A stretch of 64,000 nucleotides of DNA from Fibrobacter sp. UWB16. Lineage in GTDB: Bacteria; Fibrobacterota; Fibrobacteria; Fibrobacterales; Fibrobacteraceae. The DNA lies in the NCBI RefSeq assembly GCF_900215325.1, contig NZ_OCMS01000002.1, positions 62,001 to 126,000 of the forward strand, read 5' to 3'. This document shows, in pieces, positions 9,125 to 16,176 of the stretch. The translations under genes and the position numbers were made by a program. The notes beneath the pieces were generated by a model. It saw only the letters and a list, made by a program, of their open reading frames with translations. It was not told the origin of the DNA and did no database searches. The stretch's first letter is position 1; each line of letters opens with the position of its first letter.

Positions 9125-9910
9125 ATGATCTCAAAATTGCTTAACATCATCTATCTCGTACTGCTGATCGTCTGCGTGTGCGTTCTCATCCGCGTCGTGA
9201 AGGCGGAACCGGCTGCTGTTCCTGTGGCTACGTCCAATGGCTCGGTTGCGCTCGAGGTCCCGCGCATCGAAGTCTCGGCAACGGAAACCAAGAAATTTGC
9301 CGCCGACAAGTTCGAAATGGGCTTTAGCCTTGAAATTCGCGGCAAGGACAAGGAATCGGTTTCCAAGCGCTTGGCTGAACGCCGTTCCGTGATTTTCGAG
9401 AATGTGAAATCGCTTGAAATTCCGCAATCCAACGTGGAACAGAACAGCGTTGAAATTCACAAGGAGTGGTCTTATCGCAATAGCAAGCGTGAACTCGTCG
9501 GTTACGTGGCTACGCAGAGCTTTGTGATTACGGTGAACCGTAAGATTGATGCAGCCGCTCTCGTGCAGGCGCTTTCTTCGGAACCGGATGTCGAAATCCA
9601 GCGCACGTCCGCCCAGCTCAAGGATGTCGATGCGGTGCAGTCTACAGTTATCAAGGCGGCGGGTAAAAAGGCGACAGCCAAGGCTAACGATTACGCCGAA
9701 GGCGTTGGCGCCAAGCTCGGTCGCGTTCTCCAGATTAATAGCGAAGGTGGTGGAATCATCTACAACCAGTACAACCGCGTCTACCGCGCCAAGGGCGTCA
9801 TGCTTGCGGCAAATGCCATGATGGACGGCGCCGCCGCTCCCGACGAAACGGCGATTGCCGACTCCGTCGAGGTGAGTGCATCTGTCCGCGTCGTTTATGA
9901 ATTAAAGTAG
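9125..9910 (+). CDS. SIMPL-domain (DUF541) protein
   Basis: The 261-residue protein has an N-terminal signal anchor (residues 4-26) and then a SIMPL/DUF541 domain. It shows the pattern of that family: PRIEVSATETKKFAADKFEM, a central QSNVEQNSVEIHKEW with a YVATQSFVITV strand, and a C-terminal SVEVSASVRVVYEL strand. SIMPL proteins (BP26/OMP28, YggE) are periplasmic or exported and form oligomeric assemblies; their function is poorly known, with links to oxidative stress. ATG 9125 follows an AGAGGG ribosome-binding site. The last nine bases overlap the convergent reductase gene. Confidence 0.8.
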   Translation: MISKLLNIIYLVLLIVCVCVLIRVVKAEPAAVPVATSNGSVALEVPRIEVSATETKKFAADKFEMGFSLEIRGKDKESVSKRLAERRSVIFENVKSLEIPQSNVEQNSVEIHKEWSYRNSKRELVGYVATQSFVITVNRKIDAAALVQALSSEPDVEIQRTSAQLKDVDAVQSTVIKAAGKKATAKANDYAEGVGAKLGRVLQINSEGGGIIYNQYNRVYRAKGVMLAANAMMDGAAAPDETAIADSVEVSASVRVVYELK

Positions 9911-10429
9911 TTCTAACAAACTTTCTTCATATTCCTTGGCCGCCTTATCAAGGGCGGCTTTTGTCATATCCGGGCTGCAACCGTAAAAGCCGAGCGGCTT
10001 AAACCACTTCATGCCGGCGGCATTTGCGGTCATTTCGAACGGGATGAGCATTTCTTCGGCGGTGTAGCGGTTCAGCCCTTCGTGGGTGTAGTGTTCTGCG
10101 GCGGCGCCTGCAGTAAATACAACGCGCACGGGCATTCCCTTCAAGAAGTTGTCGGCGCTGTACACAATCGGGCTCATAATTTGGTCTTGCCAGTCGCGCA
10201 AGCTCGAGGGGGAGTTGTACCAATATATAGGGAACTGCCAAACGATCGCCTTGGACTCCCTCAACAATTTTTTTTCGGCCTCCAGGTCGAAGTAGCCATT
10301 AACCCGGTTTTTGTCAAGGTGGTGAAACACAAAATTGGGATTTTTTCTGTTGATATCCACTAAGTGTTTGTTGAACATGGAGTTAGAAATGTTCGGATGC
10401 GATAGAAGAATTGTGATTTGATTGTTCAT
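9902..10429 (-). CDS. Flavodoxin-fold NAD(P)H-dependent oxidoreductase
   Basis: The 175-residue protein belongs to the KefF/MdaB/YwrO-like flavodoxin_2 family. It has an N-terminal ITILLSHPNISNSMFNKHL (FMN-phosphate loop region), the typical VWQFPIYWYNSPSSLRDWQD, and MPVRVVFTAGAAAEHYTHEGLN near residue 115. Such enzymes bind FMN or FAD and reduce quinones, or regulate potassium efflux systems; no Kef channel is nearby, so a general quinone or NADPH reductase role is likelier. Its 3' end overlaps the SIMPL gene by nine bases tail to tail. The 209-base gap upstream is shared with the nrdD promoter. Confidence 0.82.
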   Translation of the reverse strand: MNNQITILLSHPNISNSMFNKHLVDINRKNPNFVFHHLDKNRVNGYFDLEAEKKLLRESKAIVWQFPIYWYNSPSSLRDWQDQIMSPIVYSADNFLKGMPVRVVFTAGAAAEHYTHEGLNRYTAEEMLIPFEMTANAAGMKWFKPLGFYGCSPDMTKAALDKAAKEYEESLLELL

Positions 10430-10568
10430 TATTTTTTCTTGTTGATAAGTTGAGGATATATTACAAAAAAATTACATCTTACGTGCAAAAAGTCTTCCAA
10501 ATTGGACTAAGATTTATTATACTTGTAGTGATGTCGACCTACATCTTGTGGGTGTGGTTCGACCTCGG

Positions 10569-10584
10569 ACACAAGATATAGTAA
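10569..10584 (+). promoter_or_regulatory. Candidate NrdR box 1 upstream of nrdD
   Basis: ACACAAGATATAGTAA agrees at 12 of 16 positions with the NrdR consensus (ACACTATATATAGTGT, from general knowledge). It lies 55 bases before the nrdD start. NrdR is the widespread repressor of ribonucleotide reductase operons. No nrdR gene is in the window. Confidence 0.5.
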
Positions 10585-10597
10585 AATCGGAGAAATT

Positions 10598-10613
10598 TGA
10601 CTATATTTGAGGA
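10598..10613 (+). promoter_or_regulatory. Weak candidate NrdR box 2 upstream of nrdD
   Basis: TGACTATATTTGAGGA keeps the CTATAT core and starts 29 bases after box 1. NrdR boxes normally come in pairs about three helical turns apart, so the position is suggestive, but the match is weak. The same bases could form a -10 region. Confidence 0.3.
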
Positions 10614-10638
10614 AACGGGAATTGAAGGTTTTTTTTAG

Positions 10639-12969
10639 ATGATTTTTACTGTCAAAAAGCGCGACGGCCGCGAGATGCCGTTCAACATTGAGAAGATTGC
10701 AGACGCCGTAATTAAGGCTTTTAGAGCCTCTGGCGAATTGGATGAACAGATCAAGGCTGCCCAAGCTCAGATGAATTTGCTTGGAAACGATGACCTTTTG
10801 ACAAACGTCGCTCTCAAGGTTGCTGCCGAAGCTGTTGGCCATCTTGAAGCCGAAAATAAGACCAAGCCGGACATCGAAGAAATTCAGGATGCTGTTGAAA
10901 AGGCTTTGACCGAAGGTGGTTACGCCGATACCGCCAAGAGCTATATCTTGTACCGCGCCGAACGTACCCGCGTACGTGAAGTCAACACTCGTCTCATGCA
11001 GACGCTTCATGACATTACGTTCAGCTCTGCCAAGGAATCCGACCTCAAACGCGAAAACGCCAATATCGACGGCGATACCGCTATGGGCACCATGCTCAAG
11101 TACGGGAGCGAATCCGCTAAGCACTTCTACACGATGATGATGCTCAAGCCGGAACACAGCCGTGCCCACATGGATGGTGACATCCACATCCATGACCTCG
11201 ATTTCTATTCTTTGACGATGACCTGCTGCCAGATTGACCTCATTAAGTTGTTCAAGAACGGCTTCAACACGGGTCACGGTCATTTGCGCGAACCGAAGGA
11301 TATCCGCAGCTACGCCGCCTTGGCCGCTATTGCTATTCAGAGTAACCAGAACGACCAGCACGGTGGACAGTCCGTGCCGAACTTCGATTACGCCATGGCA
11401 AACGGTGTGCGCATCACGTACCGCAAGGCTTACCTTTCGAACATGGTCAAGGCTCTCATGCTTTTGACGGGCAAAACCGAAGAAGAAGTCCTGCCGGTGG
11501 TGAAAAAGCTCCACGGCGAAATGGCTGAAATGGGCATGGTCGCAACGCTCGTGCCGAATGAAAAGTTCCAGACAACTGAAGTCCACGAACTTTCCAAAAC
11601 TTATGACGCCGAAACGGTGAAGAATGCCCAGAAGTTTGCCGAAAAGATGGCTTACGAAGAAACCGACAAGGCGACGTTCCAGGCCATGGAAGCTTTTGTC
11701 CACAACTTGAACTCCATGCACAGCCGCGCTGGTGCCCAGACTCCGTTCTCTAGCATCAACTATGGTATGTGCACGGAACCGGAAGCCCGCATGGTCATGA
11801 AGAACTTGCTCCTCACGACCGAAGAAGGCCTCGGCGGTGGCGAAACGGCTATCTTCCCGATCCAGATTTTCCGCGTCAAGGACGGCATCAACCTCAATCC
11901 GGGTGAACCGAACTACGACTTGTTCAAGCTCGCCTGCCGCGTGAGTGCAAAGCGCCTGTTCCCGAACTTCAGCTTCCAGGACGCTCCGTACAACCTGCAG
12001 TACTACAAGCCGGGCCATCCGGAAACCGAAATTTCGTATATGGGCTGCCGTACCCGCGTGATTGGCAACCATTACGACCCGAGCCGCGAAATCTCTTACG
12101 GTCGTGGCAACTTGAGCTTTACCTCGATCAACCTCCCGCGTATCGCTATCAAGATGAAGTCCGTGGACTTGTTCTTCAAGGAACTCGACCGCATGATGCA
12201 ACTCGTGAGCGATCAGCTCATGGAACGTTTTGCCGTGCAGAGCCGCCGCAAGGTCAAGAACTTCCCGTTCCTCATGGGACAGGGTGTGTGGATTGATTCC
12301 GACAAGCTCGGCTGGGAAGATACCGTGGGCGAAGTCATCAAGCACGGTACGCTTTCGATTGGCTTTATCGGCCTTGCCGAAACGTTGGTGATGCTTACGG
12401 GCAAGCACCACGGTGAATCCGAAGCTTCTCAGGAACTCGGCCTCAAGATTATCGGCCACATGCGCGAATTCTGCGACAAGGAATCCGAACGCCTTGGCCT
12501 CAACTTCAGCTTGCTTGCAACGCCGGCTGAAGGCCTCTCGGGCCGTTTTGTGCGCATGGACAAGAAGAAGTTTGGCATTATCCCGGGCGTTACCGACCGC
12601 GATTACTACACCAACTCTTTCCACGTGCCGGTCTACTACAAGATTTCTGCTTTCAAGAAGCTCTCGCTCGAAGCTCCATACCATGCGCTCACCAACGCTG
12701 GCCACATCAGCTACATCGAACTCGATGGCGACCCGACGCAGAACCTGGACGCTTTCGAAAAGATCGTGAAGTACATGGCAAAGGTCGGTATCGGTTACGG
12801 CAGCATCAACCATCCGGTGGACCGCGACCCGGTTTGCGGATTTGTGGGTGTGATTGGCGATGTTTGCCCGCGCTGCGGACGTAGCGAAGGCCATGCCATC
12901 TCTTGCGAAAAGATCGAAGAACTTAGAAAGAAATTCCCTGGAATGCCCGCATTCAGAGGGATCAGATGA
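10639..12969 (+). CDS. nrdD: Anaerobic ribonucleoside-triphosphate reductase NrdD, lacking the glycyl-radical tail
   Basis: The 776-residue catalytic subunit of class III RNR reduces ribonucleotides to deoxyribonucleotides anaerobically. Residues 1-95 are an ATP-cone (MIFTVKKRDGREMPFNIEKI). The catalytic barrel carries DLDFYSLTMTCCQIDL and SYMGCRTRVIGN, which supply conserved active-site cysteines. Near the end, VCGFVGVIGDVCPRCG plus ISCEK form the zinc site. The protein then stops at MPAFRGIR, whereas ordinary NrdD continues into RxxGYL, the glycyl-radical loop. That loop is encoded separately just downstream at 12990. Candidate NrdR boxes precede the gene. The full nrdD-radical protein-nrdG run ends at a terminator at 13740. 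Confidence 0.95.
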   Translation: MIFTVKKRDGREMPFNIEKIADAVIKAFRASGELDEQIKAAQAQMNLLGNDDLLTNVALKVAAEAVGHLEAENKTKPDIEEIQDAVEKALTEGGYADTAKSYILYRAERTRVREVNTRLMQTLHDITFSSAKESDLKRENANIDGDTAMGTMLKYGSESAKHFYTMMMLKPEHSRAHMDGDIHIHDLDFYSLTMTCCQIDLIKLFKNGFNTGHGHLREPKDIRSYAALAAIAIQSNQNDQHGGQSVPNFDYAMANGVRITYRKAYLSNMVKALMLLTGKTEEEVLPVVKKLHGEMAEMGMVATLVPNEKFQTTEVHELSKTYDAETVKNAQKFAEKMAYEETDKATFQAMEAFVHNLNSMHSRAGAQTPFSSINYGMCTEPEARMVMKNLLLTTEEGLGGGETAIFPIQIFRVKDGINLNPGEPNYDLFKLACRVSAKRLFPNFSFQDAPYNLQYYKPGHPETEISYMGCRTRVIGNHYDPSREISYGRGNLSFTSINLPRIAIKMKSVDLFFKELDRMMQLVSDQLMERFAVQSRRKVKNFPFLMGQGVWIDSDKLGWEDTVGEVIKHGTLSIGFIGLAETLVMLTGKHHGESEASQELGLKIIGHMREFCDKESERLGLNFSLLATPAEGLSGRFVRMDKKKFGIIPGVTDRDYYTNSFHVPVYYKISAFKKLSLEAPYHALTNAGHISYIELDGDPTQNLDAFEKIVKYMAKVGIGYGSINHPVDRDPVCGFVGVIGDVCPRCGRSEGHAISCEKIEELRKKFPGMPAFRGIR

Positions 12970-12975
12970 TTTTAC

Positions 12976-12981
12976 AAGGAG
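12976..12981 (+). promoter_or_regulatory. Strong ribosome-binding site of the separate glycyl-radical gene
   Basis: AAGGAG lies eight bases before ATG 12990 and after the nrdD stop. It supports independent initiation of the small gene and argues against the segment being a simple sequencing frameshift of nrdD. Confidence 0.8.
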
Positions 12982-12989
12982 TGCAAAAA

Positions 12990-13136
12990 ATGTCTGAAAA
13001 AGAAATGTCTCAATATGGCGAAGGGATCGGATTCGAACGTATCCGCCGCATCACGGGTTACCTCGTTGGTACAATTGACCGCTTCAACAACGCCAAGCGC
13101 GCTGAAGTCAACGATCGCGTGAAGCACGGCGTATAA
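12990..13136 (+). CDS. Separate glycyl-radical subunit of anaerobic ribonucleotide reductase
   Basis: The 48-residue product begins MSEKEMSQYGEGIGFERI and contains RRITGYLVGTIDRFNNAKRA followed by EVNDRVKHGV. This is the C-terminal glycyl-radical segment normally fused to NrdD: the RxTGYL motif puts the radical glycine at Gly23, and the RFNxxKxxEVxxRVKH follow-on is also family-typical. NrdG would generate the radical with S-adenosylmethionine. AAGGAG stands eight bases before the ATG; an alternative ATG at 12966 overlaps the nrdD stop (ATGA) and adds eight residues. The frame differs from nrdD by one base, so the segment cannot be read through. The nrdG start follows one base after its stop. 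It should act as a detachable radical part, comparable in principle to GrcA for pyruvate formate-lyase. Confidence 0.9.
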   Translation: MSEKEMSQYGEGIGFERIRRITGYLVGTIDRFNNAKRAEVNDRVKHGV

Positions 13137-13137
13137 G

Positions 13138-13698
13138 ATGGATGAATATCCTCCACTGCGGATTGCTGGGATTGAGCCCGAATCATTCGTGGACGGTCCC
13201 GGAATCCGCTTGACTGTGTTTACCCAGGGCTGTCACCACAACTGCCCGGGTTGCCAGAATCCGCAGACTCATGATTTTGAGGGCGGACACTTTATCGAGC
13301 GCGAAGCGATTATCACGATGATCAAGGATAATCCGCTGCTCGATGGCGTGACGTTTAGCGGAGGCGATCCGATGGACCAGGCGGCGGCACTTATTCCGCT
13401 TGCCCGCGAAATCAAGGAACGCGGTCTCAATCTCGTGATTTTCACGGGATACACGTACGAACAGCTGATGAAGCTCACGCCCGAAAAGCCGGAGCTCTTT
13501 GAACTGCTCACGTTTGCGGACATCCTCATCGACGGTCCGTTTGTCATGGCGAAGAAGTCCCTGGACATTAAGTTCAGAGGTTCCTGGAACCAGCGCATTA
13601 TCGATGTGCAAAAGAGCCTTGTCGAAGGTCACGTGGTCATCCACCAAATTCAACTGGACGAGATGGCGGAACACCCCGACAGGGAATACAATACATAA
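13138..13698 (+). CDS. nrdG: Anaerobic RNR-activating radical SAM protein NrdG
   Basis: This 186-residue activase cleaves S-adenosylmethionine at a 4Fe-4S cluster and places the glycyl radical on the RNR. The cluster motif CHHNCPGC gives Cys32, Cys36 and Cys39. GGDPMDQAA matches the SAM-binding GGD/E region (about residue 79), and the DGPGIRLTVFTQG start is typical of NrdG. The gene starts one base after the small glycyl-radical gene, so all three RNR genes should be co-transcribed. Its partner radical site would be Gly23 of the separate subunit rather than a residue in NrdD itself. A terminator follows at 13740. Confidence 0.93.
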   Translation: MDEYPPLRIAGIEPESFVDGPGIRLTVFTQGCHHNCPGCQNPQTHDFEGGHFIEREAIITMIKDNPLLDGVTFSGGDPMDQAAALIPLAREIKERGLNLVIFTGYTYEQLMKLTPEKPELFELLTFADILIDGPFVMAKKSLDIKFRGSWNQRIIDVQKSLVEGHVVIHQIQLDEMAEHPDREYNT

Positions 13699-13734
13699 GT
13701 GCGAGGTGCGTAAAAGGCGCTTTGCTTTGAGAAT

Positions 13735-13769
13735 GTCATGCCCGCCACTGAGCGGGCTTTGCTTTTTTT
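13735..13769 (+). terminator. Rho-independent terminator of nrdDG; dispersed GTCATGCCCG palindrome
   Basis: GCCCGC (13740-13745) and GCGGGC (13752-13757) form a stem with a six-base loop, followed by TTTGCTTTTTT. The left flank GTCATGCCCG places it in the dispersed palindrome family also seen at 22514, 47898, 51165 and 53260. Confidence 0.85.
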
Positions 13770-13773
13770 AGGC

Positions 13774-15051
13774 TTAATTCTTCAACGCTGTAATCGGCAC
13801 TACGAATACTCCGTCAGGACGCTTGTAGGCGGCGTTGCTCATTCCGCAAATGACGCAGAGATTGGATGGGGGAATTCCTGCTGGATCATTGGAAATATCG
13901 TTCTGTATATCCAATAAGTTGCGTGCTGCTTCATCAATCTGATTTGCTCCGAGCTTTATTTCAAAAGCGTTCCAGCTACCATCGGGCATCTCAATAACGG
14001 AGTCTATTTCCTTGTTTGCGTAGTCTTGGTAATGGTATAGTTTTCCTCCGAAGGATTTTGCGTAGATATCCAAGTCGCGTTCGCAAAGTGATTCGAAAAG
14101 AAAGCCTAGAGTGTTCAGATCATTTAAAAGTTTGCTAGGTGTCGCTCCCAATAGTGCTACTGCAAGTGAAGGGTCGGCGAGGTGTCGTTTTTCGGCTTGC
14201 TTGACTCTAAGCTTGGAGCGTATTTTTGTGCAGAATGGAGGCTGGTTCTCGACAAGAAAGAGTCTTTTTAAAACATCAAGGTAGCTTGCTATTGTATCCG
14301 AGTCGATGTCGTCATCATCGATTTCTTTGATGTCGTTCTTCAAAATTTTGTTTGTTGCTGTGGTTGATTCGTTTCTGGCAAGAGATCTGAGTAACAACGT
14401 CATCTTGCTTTTGTTTCGTTTGATTCCGTCAAGACGATCCATATCGTCGTCGATAATGGCTTCAAGATAGGCTTTAGGAATGGCCATGGATTGTTCCGTA
14501 GAAAGTCCAAGATTGCCTGGCCATCCACCGCGAACCACGAGTTCTATCAAGTCGTTTAATTGGACGTCTCCCGTCATGACTGGTTCGATTTTGCCGTTGC
14601 AAATGTCCAGTAACGAAACCTTTCCGCTAGAGGCTCCTGATTCGTATAGCGACATTGGCCGCATGCGAATTTTGGCGATTCGTCCGGCTCCGCTGTGCAG
14701 AACTCCTTTACGCGACGGTGTAGATGAACCTGTCAGGATAAATTGACCCTTGAGCGCACGATGATCAACTTCGTAACGAACGGCGTCCCATACTGACGGA
14801 ACTTCCTGCCATTCATCGATGAGTCGAGGTGTATCTCCGCTTAAAATCAGTTTTGGGTCGAGCTCCGCAAGTTGTCGGTTCTGGAAATTGCCACTTGGGT
14901 CGCCTAGTTCGATTTTGCTGTTGGCGTGATAATCGGAAGTCCAGGTTTTGCCGCACCATTTGGGACCTTCGATGCATACGGCTCCGAAGGTTGAAAGGGC
15001 GTTTTCTATTTGGTTATCGACGATTCTAGGCTTGTAATTTGACGATTTCAT
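13774..15051 (-). CDS. AAA-type ATPase with C-terminal DUF4143 (COG1373 type)
   Basis: The 425-residue protein has an N-terminal AAA_14-like ATPase: Walker A GPKWCGKT at residues 29-36, a Walker B/sensor stretch TPRLIDEWQEVPSVWD near 75-90, and FILTGSSTPSRKG (sensor 1-like) near 110. The second half matches DUF4143, a PD-(D/E)XK-like fold: AKSFGGKLYHYQDYANKEIDSVIEMPDG then WNAFEIKLG, with the candidate D...ExK. The family is abundant in bacteria and of unproven role. ATG 15051 was chosen over 15087 because AAGGGGT lies just before it. A five-copy 23-bp array precedes it. AT-richer than the nrd genes beside it, it looks accessory. Confidence 0.88.
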   Translation of the reverse strand: MKSSNYKPRIVDNQIENALSTFGAVCIEGPKWCGKTWTSDYHANSKIELGDPSGNFQNRQLAELDPKLILSGDTPRLIDEWQEVPSVWDAVRYEVDHRALKGQFILTGSSTPSRKGVLHSGAGRIAKIRMRPMSLYESGASSGKVSLLDICNGKIEPVMTGDVQLNDLIELVVRGGWPGNLGLSTEQSMAIPKAYLEAIIDDDMDRLDGIKRNKSKMTLLLRSLARNESTTATNKILKNDIKEIDDDDIDSDTIASYLDVLKRLFLVENQPPFCTKIRSKLRVKQAEKRHLADPSLAVALLGATPSKLLNDLNTLGFLFESLCERDLDIYAKSFGGKLYHYQDYANKEIDSVIEMPDGSWNAFEIKLGANQIDEAARNLLDIQNDISNDPAGIPPSNLCVICGMSNAAYKRPDGVFVVPITALKN

Positions 15052-15069
15052 ACCCCTTAAAATATATAA

Positions 15070-15173
15070 TCGGTATGATTTTGTCAATATATTCGGTGTG
15101 ATTTGCTGTTTTCATTCGGTTTGATTTGATATTTTCAATCGGTATGATTTTAGATTTTTATTCGGTCTGATTT
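15070..15173 (-). repeat. Five-copy 23-bp-period direct repeat array upstream of the DUF4143 ATPase
   Basis: TCGGTNTGATTT (plus strand) starts at 15070, 15093, 15116, 15139 and 15162, exactly 23 bases apart each time. The eleven bases between copies vary but are AT-rich. A decayed sixth copy in register begins at 15185 (TTTGAT core kept). In the gene's direction the unit reads AAATCANACCGA. The nearest copy ends about 19 bases before ATG 15051. TTGACA occurs at 15087-15082 on the minus strand, but a -10 at normal distance would fall on the ribosome-binding site, so the true promoter may lie beyond the array, which would then be transcribed. Confidence 0.9.
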
Positions 15174-15218
15174 TGTAGAAATACGAAATTTGATCGGAAT
15201 AGGGGTTAATTGTTAAGG

Positions 15219-15249
15219 AAAAAACTCCAACGGAGCATTGGAGTTTTTC
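15219..15249. terminator. Bidirectional hairpin terminator
   Basis: AAAAACTCCAA (15220-15230) and TTGGAGTTTTT (15238-15248) form a perfect 11-bp stem with a seven-base loop and A/T flanks on both sides. It separates the ATPase control region from the GNAT-like gene pair. Confidence 0.75.
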
Positions 15250-15295
15250 GGTATGGTGCGAATGTAAAATTGCTCGGCAAAAATGTACAACCCTC

Positions 15296-15324
15296 TTGAC
15301 GATAGTTTTCCGATAGTCTATATT
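15296..15324 (+). promoter_or_regulatory. Sigma-70-like promoter for the GNAT-like gene pair
   Basis: TTGACG at 15296-15301 and TATATT at 15319-15324 are separated by exactly 17 bases. Transcription would start near 15332, giving a leader of about 75 bases that contains a hairpin over the ribosome-binding site. Confidence 0.65.
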
Positions 15325-15368
15325 TAGTGTACGGATGAGCAGATATATTGCTCTATAAACAACAAAAG

Positions 15369-15401
15369 CCCCGCTGTTTTCAGCATGTCTGCGGGGAGGA
15401 G
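15369..15401 (+). promoter_or_regulatory. Leader hairpin overlapping the ribosome-binding site
   Basis: CCCCGC (15369-15374) can pair with GCGGGG (15391-15396). The right arm overlaps the strong site GGGGAGGAG (15393-15401), six bases before ATG 15408. When folded, the stem would hide part of the site, so translation may be regulated or dampened. This is a fold read by eye. Confidence 0.45.
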
Positions 15402-15407
15402 TTAAAA

Positions 15408-15965
15408 ATGAAGAATGATGTGAAGAATGGTGGCGTCGGCATTTGGCTTGATGAAATTGTTCCTTGTCTCAAGGATACCGAAACTGGCGAAATCAAGGAA
15501 ACGGTTGTATTTAAAATCGAAAGTCGTTCATTCCTGAAAAAATTCAACGAAAAGAACGGTTGGGGAATCAATTGGATTGAAATTCCCGATAATGTTGAGG
15601 TCTTTGCTTTAGCGCTAAAGGAAAATAACGAAATTCAGGGTCTTATCGGAGTAAAAAATGACAAGAATTCCGTGGCTGCATTTATCCATTGGGCTTGTAC
15701 TGCTCCTCGTAATAATAAGCGATTGTGTGGATCGCAAAAATACATTGGGGTAGGAGGACATCTATTTGCTATTGCTGCTGATAAATCAATTCAGTGGGGA
15801 TATCAAGGCGCAATTCACGGCTTTGCCCTTAACAGAGAGCTACTTAATCACTATATTGAAGTATTAGGAGCCATATTTTTAGGGGCTTTGCACGAATACC
15901 AATTTTTCGTGAACGAAAACGCGGCTAAACATCTTTTGGAGACTTACACCTATGAATGGAACTAA
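15408..15965 (+). CDS. GNAT-like N-acetyltransferase
   Basis: The 185-residue protein looks like a GNAT acyltransferase. A beta-strand pair around LALKENNEIQGLIGVKND is followed by IHWACTAPRNNK and KYIGVGGHLFAIAADKSIQW, the latter resembling the acetyl-CoA pyrophosphate loop and helix. GFALNRELLNHYIEVLGA and the C-terminal YTYEWN complete the fold. ATG 15408 has GGGGAGGAG six bases before it and is preferred over an upstream ATG at 15348. It heads a two-gene unit with the overlapping 61-codon gene. GNAT enzymes in small two-gene units can be toxins acting on aminoacyl-tRNA, but the small partner is downstream and shows no ribbon-helix-helix motif, so that role is only a possibility. Confidence 0.65.
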   Translation: MKNDVKNGGVGIWLDEIVPCLKDTETGEIKETVVFKIESRSFLKKFNEKNGWGINWIEIPDNVEVFALALKENNEIQGLIGVKNDKNSVAAFIHWACTAPRNNKRLCGSQKYIGVGGHLFAIAADKSIQWGYQGAIHGFALNRELLNHYIEVLGAIFLGALHEYQFFVNENAAKHLLETYTYEWN

Positions 15966-16137
15966 AGGGCCTGTCATTCTGGCGGAATCCATGGAGGCGT
16001 ATAGGGCCACTCCTGATCCGTACAAAGATGCTCCTTCAATGCATGTGAACTTGTTGGAGTTGTCTCGTTATGCAGAAAGAGTTGGAAAGCCGATGTGCGA
16101 ATTGACAAAGGAAGAAATAGACCAATTCCGGCTGTGA
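15952..16137 (+). CDS. Small protein overlapping the GNAT-like gene, unknown function
   Basis: The 61-residue protein overlaps the 3' end of the GNAT-like gene by 14 bases in another frame, so coupled translation is likely. The N-terminal part (MNGTKGPVILAESMEAYRAT) is polar. The C-terminal half, VNLLELSRYAERVGKPMCEL followed by TKEEIDQFRL, looks like two short helices of a compact interaction domain. No DNA-binding or catalytic motif is visible. By position it could be a partner or antitoxin of the acetyltransferase. An alternative is a translated but non-essential overlap, although the clean amphipathic helices argue for a real product. Confidence 0.6.
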   Translation: MNGTKGPVILAESMEAYRATPDPYKDAPSMHVNLLELSRYAERVGKPMCELTKEEIDQFRL

Positions 16138-16176
16138 TTTGTCTCGTCATCCCTCTTTCTTGATTATATTTATCAC

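Noticed and set aside
10530-10585. tRNA-like stretch GTGGTTCGACCTC before nrdD
   Set aside because: It resembles a T-arm, but no acceptor stem, D-arm or anticodon stem can be built around it.
10507-12894. A 795-codon open frame on the minus strand, opposite nrdD
   Set aside because: Same effect of codon bias; nrdD on the plus strand has all family motifs.
15059-15196. CRISPR array
   Set aside because: The repeat unit is only about 12 bases, spacers are 11 bases and AT-rich, and no cas genes are present.
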